DNA of 64,000 nt from Snuella sedimenti (lineage in GTDB: Bacteria; Bacteroidota; Bacteroidia; Flavobacteriales; Flavobacteriaceae): NCBI RefSeq assembly GCF_016428595.1, contig NZ_JAELVQ010000013.1, forward strand, positions 51,474 through 115,473, given 5' to 3'. The stretch's first letter is position 1, and the number at the start of each line of letters is the position of its first letter. The notes below the pieces were generated by a model. The model ran no database searches, was not told the origin of the DNA, and was given only the letters and a program-made list of their open reading frames with translations. This document shows, in pieces, positions 17,394 to 27,397 of the stretch. Position numbers and translations under genes: made by a program.

Positions 17394-19046
17394 TTAATTG
17401 TTTAAATAAAATTCGTCGTTTGCCAACTCTTTTGGCTCTCTATAATTAATGCCTTTTCTTTCCAATATTTGTAGATTGTTCTTAAGCCTGGATTTAAAAT
17501 CATCCCAGCCTCTATTATCCATTTGGGTCCAACCTGCTTCAACTAAGGCCATCGCCCTTGGGAAGGTCATATAGAATGCTCTGTCAATGTCTTTAACATA
17601 TTCTCCCCAAATAGTAGCCTCTACACCAATAATGTGAGCTTGCTGATCTTCTGGTAATCCATATCCGGGATCGAGTTTGTATACTTGCTCTAAAGGTAAG
17701 TAAGCCATCCAATCGCATGTTTCTTCCCCTTTGGCTTGCGGATAATCGAAATAGGCATGTTCTCCCGGTGAGCAAATAAGCTTATACCCCATCTCCCTGG
17801 ATTTCTCTATAGTTTTTGGGGTTAAACCACCACGCCATGTATACATGGTACTGGTTTCTGGATAAAATGGTACATCTAACTCATACCATATTTGAGGAGT
17901 CTTGCCATGTTTTGCCAAGGTATCACTTATCCGTTCAAAAAAATAGCTCATAAGATGCTGAGGACTTTCTAAATTATTATCCTTAATCCTCTTTTGGCAT
18001 TTAGGACATTCTTTCCAGTGATCCAAAGGCGCTTCATCTCCACCTATATGAAACTTTTCTGCTGTAAAAATGGGAGCTAATTCTTTATATACATTACCAT
18101 AAAACTCAAATACTTTTTCATTACCAGCACATAGCAAATTTTTAGAAACCCCTGGTGTAGTTCTAACTTCAAAATCATCAGGAAAACAAGTTAACTCGGG
18201 ATAGGCTACAAGCATTGCCTGACTATGTCCAGGAACATCCAATTCAGGAATAACTTCAATAAATCGTTCTTTGGCATAAGCTACTATATCTTTTAGTTCC
18301 TCTTGTGTATAATACCCTCCATGTGGAATACCATCGGCATCAGTCTCTTTTCTTACAGTAGCCAATTCCATAAGTTTAGGATATTTTTTAATCTCTATAC
18401 GCCAGCCTTGATCATCGGAAAGATGCAAGTGTAGGGTGTTAAATTTATACATAGCAATGGCGTCAATATATTTTTTTATATCCTGAGCTGGAAGAAAATG
18501 TCTTGCAGGATCAAGCATCATCCCTCTATAAGGTAATCGAGGCGTATCTTTAATGTCTAAACACGTAACTTCTACAGTTTTATTATTATTTTCAAGTGGT
18601 AAAAGCTGCCTAAATGTTTGTATCCCATAAAATAGACCTTTAATTGTTGTAGCAGAAAGTAAAACATTTTGACTTGTTATTTCTAATTGGTAGGACTCAT
18701 CGGTCGGAAAAGATTCATTTCCTTTGGACTTAGTAAGAATAATTCCTCCTTCTGGAATTTTAAAATATCCCTCTAATGACAGTTTCAAGCCTGTGTGTTC
18801 AAAAACAATTTCTTTTACTATATCTGCTTGTTTTTTTAATTCTTGATTCGATTCAGGATAATAAACAACCGTATTCTCATTTATAACAAATTTTTCGATG
18901 TATGTCTTTACGAAATTTGGTTGAGGTATTAAATTGAGCTTTACTTCAGCACTAGTAAGGTTTGGCTGTTTATCTTTACAGGCAAACAAAACACAGACAG
19001 CAATTAACAAAATGCTTCTCTTAAAAAATCTTTTTAGGGTATTCAT
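17394..19046 (-). CDS. GH20 beta-N-acetylhexosaminidase, lipoprotein
   Basis: A 550-residue enzyme with signal peptide and lipobox (CVLFAC, around residue 23). The GH20 N-terminal alpha/beta domain occupies about residues 40-155. The catalytic TIM barrel follows from about 160, beginning with YRGMMLDPARHFLPAQDIKK. The catalytic pair is D337-E338 in HIGGDEAP, for substrate-assisted catalysis via the acetamido group. It should release terminal beta-GlcNAc or beta-GalNAc in the periplasm or at the surface. It lies 40 bp behind the DUF6259-like gene and 14 bp before an RraA-like gene. Its presence with GH89 indicates that the target glycan carries both alpha- and beta-linked N-acetylhexosamine. 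Confidence 0.94.
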   Translation of the reverse strand: MNTLKRFFKRSILLIAVCVLFACKDKQPNLTSAEVKLNLIPQPNFVKTYIEKFVINENTVVYYPESNQELKKQADIVKEIVFEHTGLKLSLEGYFKIPEGGIILTKSKGNESFPTDESYQLEITSQNVLLSATTIKGLFYGIQTFRQLLPLENNNKTVEVTCLDIKDTPRLPYRGMMLDPARHFLPAQDIKKYIDAIAMYKFNTLHLHLSDDQGWRIEIKKYPKLMELATVRKETDADGIPHGGYYTQEELKDIVAYAKERFIEVIPELDVPGHSQAMLVAYPELTCFPDDFEVRTTPGVSKNLLCAGNEKVFEFYGNVYKELAPIFTAEKFHIGGDEAPLDHWKECPKCQKRIKDNNLESPQHLMSYFFERISDTLAKHGKTPQIWYELDVPFYPETSTMYTWRGGLTPKTIEKSREMGYKLICSPGEHAYFDYPQAKGEETCDWMAYLPLEQVYKLDPGYGLPEDQQAHIIGVEATIWGEYVKDIDRAFYMTFPRAMALVEAGWTQMDNRGWDDFKSRLKNNLQILERKGINYREPKELANDEFYLNN

Positions 19047-19086
19047 TCTTTTAAATTATCTTTTTTTATTAAAAATTTCATCCTTG

Positions 19087-21552
19087 TTATTTTACAACTT
19101 CAAACCATCTTTTTACTTTCATACACTCACCAGAAACACTATAGTGATAATTTCCATTTGAAGCTGTATCATCTTTATGAATCATAAATGTTTTAACCTT
19201 TCCAGTTACTTTATTAGTGACCTCAAACCCCGGTACTTCTAAAAGAATGTTTTCGAAATCGTTACTTGTTTTTTCATGATTCCATGGTGCAAAAAGTGAA
19301 ACTTCAATTTCCATTGTATCATTTCCACCACCAAACTCATTTTTCTGACGAATAATGGGCAAGGGTTTACAATTAGGAAAAGGAAAAAGCACAGCTGAAA
19401 CCGCCGATTTTAAATTAATATAAACCTCTCCATTAACTCTTTCAATTATTACTTCACGCATCTCTAAAGTTTCTACATTAAATTCGTATGCGCTACTAAT
19501 TGCCTTGGGTAATTCTGGTAATTTTATCCTTACTTCAGAGGTAGGTAAGGGCGTAGCATCAATATGTCCTCCTGTTAACACCCAATAATCTTTAGATTTC
19601 CATACATGACCCATCCATCTGGGGTCATTTTCGGCAATGGGATCCCATTCAGTCACATCACCATAAGTTACTGCTTCAGAAAATGTTGGATGCAATTCGT
19701 GCCATTTTAAATCTACTACAAAATTTTCGTCATAATCGTCTGGTTTTTCAACCCCTACATTTCCCCATGCCCAATTGTTTCTTCTACTTTCAGTTTTACT
19801 CATTATTGCCCCTGTAATAGCTGCTTCAGACGAACTTGCATGATAGGATAACGGCACATAGTTAGGCATGGCCACTTTCATAGCATCAATTTCATTTCCG
19901 GGACAATCCATGATTAGTGCACCATTAGCACTTTCATTGAAATAATCCATGTAAAATTCTGTTGAAAGAAAAAGTTCGGGGTTAATCTTGTCCGTAGCTT
20001 CGCGAATACGCTTTAAACAATCACGCATCCATTTATTAGCATTAAAAGGACTTTTGTGATTATGTGCTTCATTATAACATGGGCGAAACGGAAATCCAAA
20101 TTCATCTAACCTAATTTCATCAACTCCAGCATCTGCCAACATAGAACAAACTCTAATTAAATTATCCTGCCATGGTTTATATCCAGGACAATTAAATGCA
20201 CCATATACCTCTTTACCTTTTCTATAATCCATCACTGGCTTACCATTTCTGTTCTTAATGGCATACTTTTCCCAATCTCCTTCAAAAATAGGACTTGCTG
20301 TTCTTGCCCCATAGGCTGCAACATACATTCCTACTCGTCTTCCATACGTATGGCATATTTCAACACCTTTTTTAAAAGCTTCTTTACCACCTAAATCTTC
20401 CCTATAGTCAATAAATCCTGAAGACATCCATGGACCATAAGTTTCTGGCCATTTATTAACCCCTTCATTCCACATGGCTATTTCCATACAGTCGTTTATA
20501 TTGTTTCCAAAAATCGGACTACTAAACAAACTATGTAGTTGTTGAAACGATGTAAACGCATTTGATACTGAATCTTGTTTATTTTCTTCAATAGCTTCTT
20601 TAGTTGGAAACCATGTGCTAGAACGCGTTGAAACCTCCTCTTTATACCATTCTGGAATTTTTCGGGTCTGCACATTGTTTTCAAACCAATTGTTATAAGC
20701 TTTTGCTTCGGTTCTCCAATTTCCATTATAAACCAAAAACCTTGCAGATGGCCACTCCCTTGTTTTGCTTGGCTCAATCACCTTTTTATCAAAATACAAA
20801 GATGACATTCCACCTTCTGGAAATGTAGATAAGACCTTATTGCTAAAATCTTTATCCATAGTTATAAAAGCAAGACCTTGCTTTCCTTCAGTTTCATAAA
20901 CCGTTTGCCATTGCATCGATACATTTTTCCCGTAGACGCCTCCTAAAGGTCTTTCCCATGCTTTAGCCCCTGGATATCCCCTATCCCACATATTAACTAC
21001 CAAATTAGTACTCTTGTCTTCACCTAAACATACTCCAGTTAGATAAGGAAACGCAAGGTAGCCTGTGAATGCTTCTTTACCTGTATTTGTTATTGCTATA
21101 CTAGCATCAAAATTATCTTTATGATTATGAAGCTCTATGTGTAGTTTAATTTGAATATTTAGTTTTTCATATACATAATTTAAAACGAGTTCATTAGATT
21201 CATCCTTTTTAATTACCTTAAAAGTATCAAGTTTACAACTACTAGGGTCTAATATGAGCCCTCCATAATCACTATTTTGCGCACCTGATCTCAGCCTAGG
21301 CATTGATGCCGTATTGACAAAAAACCTGAAAATATTACCTCCATTTGGTGTTTTGATATAGTTATCGTTTGTGTTTTTATTAATCATGGATACCAACTGT
21401 CCACTTTGTTTATTAAAAACTACAGACAATGATTTATTCTGTAAGCCTATTAAATTATCATCATCAATAACTTCTTCATTTGCGTACAAATTAGAACAAG
21501 CCATTAAAGAAAAAACTATTAACTGTAAGGTGAAGATTTTTGCTTTGTCCAT
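19087..21552 (-). CDS. Putative TIM-barrel glycoside hydrolase (DUF6259-like), lipoprotein
   Basis: An 821-residue secreted protein. The ATG at 21552 is preferred (lipobox SLMAC) over one at 21573 that would overlap the GH95 gene. The first 300 residues form a beta-sandwich like those before GH-D or GH97-type barrels. The barrel follows (about 300-640), with GVDEIRLDEFGFPFRP containing D483 and LFLSTEFYMDY containing E532; these are the best catalytic candidates by position on barrel strands. The C-terminus (about 680-821) is beta-rich. I do not recognise a characterised family; the pattern is closest to DUF6259 proteins. Given its place between GH95 and GH20, it probably cleaves an alpha-linkage to galactose or a hexosamine. 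Spacing to GH95 is 10 bp. Confidence 0.72.
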   Translation of the reverse strand: MDKAKIFTLQLIVFSLMACSNLYANEEVIDDDNLIGLQNKSLSVVFNKQSGQLVSMINKNTNDNYIKTPNGGNIFRFFVNTASMPRLRSGAQNSDYGGLILDPSSCKLDTFKVIKKDESNELVLNYVYEKLNIQIKLHIELHNHKDNFDASIAITNTGKEAFTGYLAFPYLTGVCLGEDKSTNLVVNMWDRGYPGAKAWERPLGGVYGKNVSMQWQTVYETEGKQGLAFITMDKDFSNKVLSTFPEGGMSSLYFDKKVIEPSKTREWPSARFLVYNGNWRTEAKAYNNWFENNVQTRKIPEWYKEEVSTRSSTWFPTKEAIEENKQDSVSNAFTSFQQLHSLFSSPIFGNNINDCMEIAMWNEGVNKWPETYGPWMSSGFIDYREDLGGKEAFKKGVEICHTYGRRVGMYVAAYGARTASPIFEGDWEKYAIKNRNGKPVMDYRKGKEVYGAFNCPGYKPWQDNLIRVCSMLADAGVDEIRLDEFGFPFRPCYNEAHNHKSPFNANKWMRDCLKRIREATDKINPELFLSTEFYMDYFNESANGALIMDCPGNEIDAMKVAMPNYVPLSYHASSSEAAITGAIMSKTESRRNNWAWGNVGVEKPDDYDENFVVDLKWHELHPTFSEAVTYGDVTEWDPIAENDPRWMGHVWKSKDYWVLTGGHIDATPLPTSEVRIKLPELPKAISSAYEFNVETLEMREVIIERVNGEVYINLKSAVSAVLFPFPNCKPLPIIRQKNEFGGGNDTMEIEVSLFAPWNHEKTSNDFENILLEVPGFEVTNKVTGKVKTFMIHKDDTASNGNYHYSVSGECMKVKRWFEVVK

Positions 21553-21562
21553 TGTCAAACTA

Positions 21563-23863
21563 CTATTTATCAAGCACTAAACTTATTTTTTGGTTCTCTG
21601 ACGTGTTTATTTTAATAATGTCATCTTCAAGTACATATTCTGCGTCAATAATAATCTTTGAATCTCCAAATGGATTTTTTAATTTTAAAACTCCGCCTTT
21701 TTCAGAAACTATGTGTACCTGTGAAACTTGGCCATTTTCTTTTTTGGCAGAAACTAAAAATGCACCTTCTGTTCGTAATGTATCAAAACTAAGGTTCTTC
21801 CAATCATTAGGAATGGCAGGAAACAGTTGTACAACGCCTGTATGACTTTGAATTAACATCTCTTGAACTGCTGAGGCAAAGGCAAAATTTCCTTCTAAAG
21901 TAAATGGACGGTACTTGAATTTAGAATAGCCTCTATTGTGCTGTTCTCCATTTACATGAAAGGAGTTTGGGAGGCAAAAATTTTCGGCAAAAACCCTTAG
22001 GGTATTGGCTGCTGCTTCTCCATCAAAAGCACGAGCCTGCAAATTTGCCAACCAACTAAAGGAATATCCTGTAAAATAATCTGAGCCCGTTTCGGTTAGA
22101 TGGTTAATAGTATTGTCTACTATGGTTTTATGATCTTCGCCTTTAGAATAATCAATAAGTCCGTAGGGATGGAATGCCATTAAATGCGAAAAATGACGAT
22201 GGGATTCTTCATAGCGATGGCCTGGTGCCAACATTAAGCCCTCGGTTTCATGAATCGCGAAGGAAGGCCATTCTTGCAATAAATCGTTCCACCTTTTGGC
22301 ATCTTCTTTTTTTCCCAGTTCCAAAGCCAATTCCGCTGCCTTTTCATAAGTCCAACGTATGGCTGCCAGATCAAAATTAGTCGTTTCTCCAAACCAAGCT
22401 TCTTTAGAATTATTATGTATCTCTGGACTGGCACTAATGGGCAGTTTTCGCAAACCATTCTCGCCTTCAACAGAAATATCTTCAAAGAATAGTGCCACTT
22501 CCCTTATCCATGGATAGGCCTTGTTCTTCAAAAAATCCCTGTCCATACTGTAACGCCAATGTAAGTAAAAGTGTTGGCCTAACCATCCTGAAACTGTAGG
22601 TCCGAAAGCATATTGAATCCAGCCTCCCATGGGTTCTCCCGTTAAGGTTGTTACACCTGGAACAGCCAAACCTTCAGCCTCATAATAATCTTTTGTATAT
22701 GTTTTAAAGTTGTCTAGGTATTTAAGTAACCATTCTAAATACCCTATCTCTAAATCGAGATGGTTTCCAGAGTACGCAGGCCAATAACTTAGTTGGGTGT
22801 TTAAATCATGGTGATAGTCCCCTTTCCATGGTGGTAGTTTACCATTATCGGCTGTCCAAACCGCTTGCAATGAAATTGGAGGCGCCCCATTACGTGCTGC
22901 CGACCCAAATTTATATTGTTCTAAATACCATTGTTTTGCTATGATTGGATCTGGAATATCGATACTTGATTTCTTCCAAAAATCGGTCCACCATTTTTTA
23001 TGGGTACTTAAGTCTCCTTGGTAGCCTCTTTGCCATGCCTTTTGGACAATTTCTTGAGATGTTTCTCCTTGTTCTGTTTCAGGAAAATGGGCCGATATGC
23101 TCCAACAGCCTTCTAGGCCAACTCCTTGACGTTGCCATTTTACACTAACGTTATAGCTAAAGCCTCCCCAGCCTTCTTGGGTATAATTTATTTCGTTCTC
23201 CGTTTCAACTATTTTACCTTCAGGATATTCCAATCTGCGTAAGTCTTGTCCTGTAACAGGAGAATCTTCTTTACTTTCTCCTTCAATATTATAAGCAGGT
23301 GGTATAAGTATTGGTTTAAATCCTTCCGGAACATTCTTAAATTTAAACCAACCAATTTTTTCGGAAGCATGTACAAATGTCTGAAATTCTGTTCCATTAC
23401 TCCAATTAACTTTGCAAACAGCATCTTTTACAGACAGACGAGTTGAATCTACTTTTCCTAGTCCATCAATATTAAATTCAAGTCCCGCACCAGGAATTTT
23501 AGAAGGTGCTGGAGATCTATCGTAAGGTGCATCAAATTTATCCTGTACGGCCTTGTAATTATCATTTTTCCACTGTTCATAAACCCATGAAAATTTATAC
23601 TCTGGGGTGTTTAAGTTTTCCATTGGGCGTAAATCCCATAGGTTTACATTGTCTAAGGACATTCTTAAACGTCCTTCTTTTTCCCATACTAAGCTTCCTA
23701 TAACAGCATTACCTAATGGCATACCCTCGTCCCAACTCTTTGCTAAGGTTTTGTAAACCAAATCATGGTCTCCATAGGTAATGGTTAAATCTTTTTTAGT
23801 TTGAGCGCATGATGTAAATAAAAAAAGTGACAATACTATTTTTACAACTTGATTTAATTTCAT
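21563..23863 (-). CDS. GH95 glycosidase (alpha-L-fucosidase/alpha-L-galactosidase family), lipoprotein
   Basis: A 766-residue enzyme with signal peptide and lipobox (LFTSC, about residue 19). The N-terminal beta domain starts at about 40 (AKSWDEGMPLGNAVIGSLVW). The (alpha/alpha)6 barrel spans about 300-660 and a C-terminal beta domain follows. GH95 landmarks are clear, including TQLSYWPA, PISASPE and QLFPAIP. The acid candidate is E481 in SASPE. Two positions differ from Bifidobacterium AfcA: its Asn421 corresponds to D353 (HHDLNTQ, with N355 for Asn423), and its Asp766 corresponds to E657 (LEGNFAF instead of IDGNFG). This could mean another substrate, such as alpha-L-galactose, or an altered mechanism. 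It is the first gene of the operon that runs to the GH29 gene, 201 bp from the upstream gene. Confidence 0.87.
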   Translation of the reverse strand: MKLNQVVKIVLSLFLFTSCAQTKKDLTITYGDHDLVYKTLAKSWDEGMPLGNAVIGSLVWEKEGRLRMSLDNVNLWDLRPMENLNTPEYKFSWVYEQWKNDNYKAVQDKFDAPYDRSPAPSKIPGAGLEFNIDGLGKVDSTRLSVKDAVCKVNWSNGTEFQTFVHASEKIGWFKFKNVPEGFKPILIPPAYNIEGESKEDSPVTGQDLRRLEYPEGKIVETENEINYTQEGWGGFSYNVSVKWQRQGVGLEGCWSISAHFPETEQGETSQEIVQKAWQRGYQGDLSTHKKWWTDFWKKSSIDIPDPIIAKQWYLEQYKFGSAARNGAPPISLQAVWTADNGKLPPWKGDYHHDLNTQLSYWPAYSGNHLDLEIGYLEWLLKYLDNFKTYTKDYYEAEGLAVPGVTTLTGEPMGGWIQYAFGPTVSGWLGQHFYLHWRYSMDRDFLKNKAYPWIREVALFFEDISVEGENGLRKLPISASPEIHNNSKEAWFGETTNFDLAAIRWTYEKAAELALELGKKEDAKRWNDLLQEWPSFAIHETEGLMLAPGHRYEESHRHFSHLMAFHPYGLIDYSKGEDHKTIVDNTINHLTETGSDYFTGYSFSWLANLQARAFDGEAAANTLRVFAENFCLPNSFHVNGEQHNRGYSKFKYRPFTLEGNFAFASAVQEMLIQSHTGVVQLFPAIPNDWKNLSFDTLRTEGAFLVSAKKENGQVSQVHIVSEKGGVLKLKNPFGDSKIIIDAEYVLEDDIIKINTSENQKISLVLDK

Positions 23864-24064
23864 AGGGTTTATATTAATTGTATAATAAGTGAGATTAAAG
23901 ACAACTTAACCTCTTATTTTAAAACGTTTTTTCAAGTATTAACTCTGTTAATGTTCGGAGGGCAATTTACAAAATATTCATATATAAATCATTTATTTAA
24001 AAATAAAACACTCGATAGGTTATATATTTCATTTTAATTCATAAACTTTAAAAATCTTGTACAT

Positions 24065-27000
24065 TTACGGTATCATTTTTAATTCAACCAATTGGATATG
24101 ATCATTATTTTTGGCGATTAACATTGCTTTTTTTCCTCCTTTGAGCCTAATTTCTTTCATCTTTTTCACCTCTCCTTTTATCATTAATCCACTTTCATAG
24201 GGCATAAAAGATTTAAATTTTCCTTTTCCATCACCTTGCATATAGAGTCCGTATGAGGCATCGTTTCTCGGTGTTTCAACTTCCGATCCATACAGATTGC
24301 CAGCAAATACTAAATCTAAATGTCCATCTTGATTTATGTCATCTTTAAAAATGGCGTTTACGGAACTTATTTGCAACCGTTTTTCAAACGGTTTGAACAT
24401 AAAACTTCCACCTGTATTTTCAAGGTAACTGGTAGAAAAATTTATTGCTTTTAGCTTAAGGGATTCTTCAAGGGCTTTGGTAGAATACACATCTGCCAAA
24501 GAAGCCTTACCAAAAGAGTTGTAATCTTTAAACTTAATCGCAATTGCAGGAATTTGTTGAGAAGAGCACGATCTTCCCCTTAAAGGGTATTCTGTACCTT
24601 GCTGTATGTAACTTAATACAATATCGCTTTTATTATTTCCATCATAATCATTCATGTAAATGTTAAACGGTTCCTTTTTAGATGCTTTGTATTTATAATT
24701 ATTTCCAAGATTACCAGCTACTAAATCTATATCTCCATCATTATCAAAATCAGCTGCTTGTATTGTGTTCCACCAGCCTGTATTTTCGCTTAACCCAAAT
24801 TCATTGGTTTTGTTTGTGAGAAATGCACCTTTATTGTTAACTAAAATTGTTATGGGCATCCATTCCCCCGTAACAACCAAATCGGCATAATCATCTTTGT
24901 TTATATCAGTCCAGACCGCATCAGTAACCATTCCTATGTTTCCTTCTTCTTGACCCAACTTATTGGTTATATCAATAAACCTAATGGAATTACTATCACT
25001 AACATTTTCCAACAACACCGATTTACCTGATAAGGGATAATTTCTTGGTGAGAGTCTTGTGCCTATGAACAGATCTTGATCACCATCTCCATCTATGTCG
25101 GCATTTCTTACTACAGATCCGCTTTCAAATATTAGGGGAAGAGCTCCTTCTGATTTAATAAAATTTCCATCTCCAGAATTTATGTACAATCTATCTTGAT
25201 ACAATGGGTCTTGTGCTTTAAATTCATTTCCCCCGCTAACTACATATAAATCTATATAATAGTCATTATTGGCATGAAAAAATATAGCATCTACATCTTC
25301 ATAGCCTTTTTCCTTATTAAATAACTCCAAATTCGACTTGTTAAAAGTTCCTCTTTCGGTTTGCAAAAACAACGCTGCACTATATCCTTTTGCTCCTCCT
25401 ATATAAAAATCTTCCATTCCATCATTATTAACATCCCCAACGGCCAATGCGGGTCCAAACTGGGACATTTTATGAGGAAGGAGTACTTGATGCCTAAAGT
25501 CATCAAAAACATTTTCGGTGTGCTTGACATTTAATGAAACTTGAGAAGTGATGTCTTTAAAAATTTTATCGCTTTCTACTTGGTTATATTCTGGTTGTTC
25601 AACTGCATCAGAATAATTGGCCACCAACGTTTGATTGGGTTCTATATTGTGAAAAGTTTGTGTCCTGCCATCTGGCCAAGCAACTTCTACTTTATCTATA
25701 TTTATATTGCTCTTACCTAAACCAAAATGTAACAAAGGCTCTACGGAAGATTGAAATCCTCTTGTTAAGGTAAATTCTTGATATTGTATGTTTTTATCTT
25801 GGGTTATTGTAATTTTTGAACCCAGACCAAATAAATTTCCGTTTTTGCCATTTAACTTTACTTTTAAATAATTTGTTTTTTCCTGTTCTCTGGAGTTATT
25901 TCTGTATATAGAGCATAAATCGTCAATATTACTGACCACTAAATCTAAGTCCCCGTCATTATCCAAATCACCATAGGAGGCGCCGTTAGACCAACCTAAA
26001 AAGTTAATTCCCCATTCTTTAGCAATAGCTTTAAAATTCAAATTCCCTTCATTTTTTAAAGCATAGTTTTCTATTTTTTCCTCTGGCATTTTTTTTACCC
26101 AATCGTAATAATGCTTTACCTGATCCTTATCTTTATTCATTTCCTTAAAAAAATCTTTATTATTAATTTCTCTTCGGGAACCATTTGTAATAAAGAAATC
26201 TTTTAGTCCATCATTATCAAAATCAGCTATCAATGGAGCCCAACTCCAATCGGTTAATGCCGCATCTGCCAAATAGGAAACATCTCCGAATTGGGGTAGG
26301 CCTTTTTCATCTTGTCCCTGATTCAATTGCAGCACGTTTTTCATATACTGATAGTACATACCATTATTCACCATAGCCCAAAAAGCATCAACTTCCATAC
26401 TTCCCATATTGGCCTTGGATCTAAAGTTGTCTTCTGGGGTCATATCTACTTGGAAAATATCGAGCAAACCATCATTGTTTATATCTGCTGCATCTACCCC
26501 CATACCATAAAACGCTGTATGGTTAGTAACTTTTTCTATTTTATTACTGAATGTACCATCTCCATTGTTAAAGAAGAAATAATCTGGTGTTGCAAAATCG
26601 TTAGAGACATATAAATCCGGATAACCATCTTTATTAAAATCGCTTACAACTACACCAAGTGATAAACCAAAGCGCATAATTCCGGATTCTACCGTCTTAT
26701 CCACAAATTTACCATCAATATTTTCATAAAAATGATCACTACGCTCTGGTGTAATAAACCGCATTAATTCTCTATAGTTTAAAATACCATTTCTAGTATC
26801 GGTAATTGGATAATTAAGAACGTATAAGTCTAAATCACCATCTAAATCGTAGTCAAAAAAAACAGATTGGGTACTGTTCCCTTCATCTGCTATTCCATAC
26901 TCTTCGGCAGATTCTGTAAATGAAACCTTCCCTCCTTGGGCACCATTATTAATATAAAGTAAATTTTTTGTTATAGTCCAATAACCTGCTACTGACACAT

Positions 27001-27385
27001 ATATATCCAACCATCCATCATTATTAACATCGGCCATGGTTACACCTGTAACCCATCGGTCGTCACCTGTAACATTAGCAGATTCGGATATATCCTCAAA
27101 TTTAAAATCGCCTTTATTCAAATACAACTTATTATCTACCATATTACCTGTAAAATAAATATCCTGTAAACCATCATTATTAACATCTCCTATGGCAACC
27201 CCACCCCCCATATAAAGATATTTATATAAAAAGTAGTTGATGGAATCTGACTCTGTTAAATTATTGGAAAAATGGACACCCGAATGCTCAGGCTTTATTA
27301 GGGTAAATAACTTTTCTTTGCCTTTCGGTCCACAGGAAACCATTAAAAACAAGCTTATTATACCTAAAAGGACTATTTTCTTCAT
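24065..27385 (-). CDS. Giant VCBS/FG-GAP repeat lipoprotein with UnbV/ASPIC domain (copy 1)
   Basis: A 1106-residue exported protein; the ATG at 27385 is used because the base triplet just before it is GTG. A lipobox is visible (LFLMVSC, about residue 18). About thirteen Asp-rich calcium motifs of the form DxNxDGxxD (for example DVNNDGLQDIYF, DFDNDGLKDFF) build beta-propeller blades along the protein. Between about residues 490 and 600 is a UnbV/ASPIC domain (LGSKITITQDKN, GFQSSVEPLLHFGLG, VEVAWPDGRTQTF). Database entries often call these RNA-binding, but a surface lipoprotein in a PUL is more likely a glycan-binding or calcium-dependent adhesion protein. It is 12 bp downstream of its paralogue at 27398-30805 and follows susC/susD. 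Confidence 0.88.
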   Translation of the reverse strand: MKKIVLLGIISLFLMVSCGPKGKEKLFTLIKPEHSGVHFSNNLTESDSINYFLYKYLYMGGGVAIGDVNNDGLQDIYFTGNMVDNKLYLNKGDFKFEDISESANVTGDDRWVTGVTMADVNNDGWLDIYVSVAGYWTITKNLLYINNGAQGGKVSFTESAEEYGIADEGNSTQSVFFDYDLDGDLDLYVLNYPITDTRNGILNYRELMRFITPERSDHFYENIDGKFVDKTVESGIMRFGLSLGVVVSDFNKDGYPDLYVSNDFATPDYFFFNNGDGTFSNKIEKVTNHTAFYGMGVDAADINNDGLLDIFQVDMTPEDNFRSKANMGSMEVDAFWAMVNNGMYYQYMKNVLQLNQGQDEKGLPQFGDVSYLADAALTDWSWAPLIADFDNDGLKDFFITNGSRREINNKDFFKEMNKDKDQVKHYYDWVKKMPEEKIENYALKNEGNLNFKAIAKEWGINFLGWSNGASYGDLDNDGDLDLVVSNIDDLCSIYRNNSREQEKTNYLKVKLNGKNGNLFGLGSKITITQDKNIQYQEFTLTRGFQSSVEPLLHFGLGKSNINIDKVEVAWPDGRTQTFHNIEPNQTLVANYSDAVEQPEYNQVESDKIFKDITSQVSLNVKHTENVFDDFRHQVLLPHKMSQFGPALAVGDVNNDGMEDFYIGGAKGYSAALFLQTERGTFNKSNLELFNKEKGYEDVDAIFFHANNDYYIDLYVVSGGNEFKAQDPLYQDRLYINSGDGNFIKSEGALPLIFESGSVVRNADIDGDGDQDLFIGTRLSPRNYPLSGKSVLLENVSDSNSIRFIDITNKLGQEEGNIGMVTDAVWTDINKDDYADLVVTGEWMPITILVNNKGAFLTNKTNEFGLSENTGWWNTIQAADFDNDGDIDLVAGNLGNNYKYKASKKEPFNIYMNDYDGNNKSDIVLSYIQQGTEYPLRGRSCSSQQIPAIAIKFKDYNSFGKASLADVYSTKALEESLKLKAINFSTSYLENTGGSFMFKPFEKRLQISSVNAIFKDDINQDGHLDLVFAGNLYGSEVETPRNDASYGLYMQGDGKGKFKSFMPYESGLMIKGEVKKMKEIRLKGGKKAMLIAKNNDHIQLVELKMIP

Positions 27386-27397
27386 CACTTACTTATA

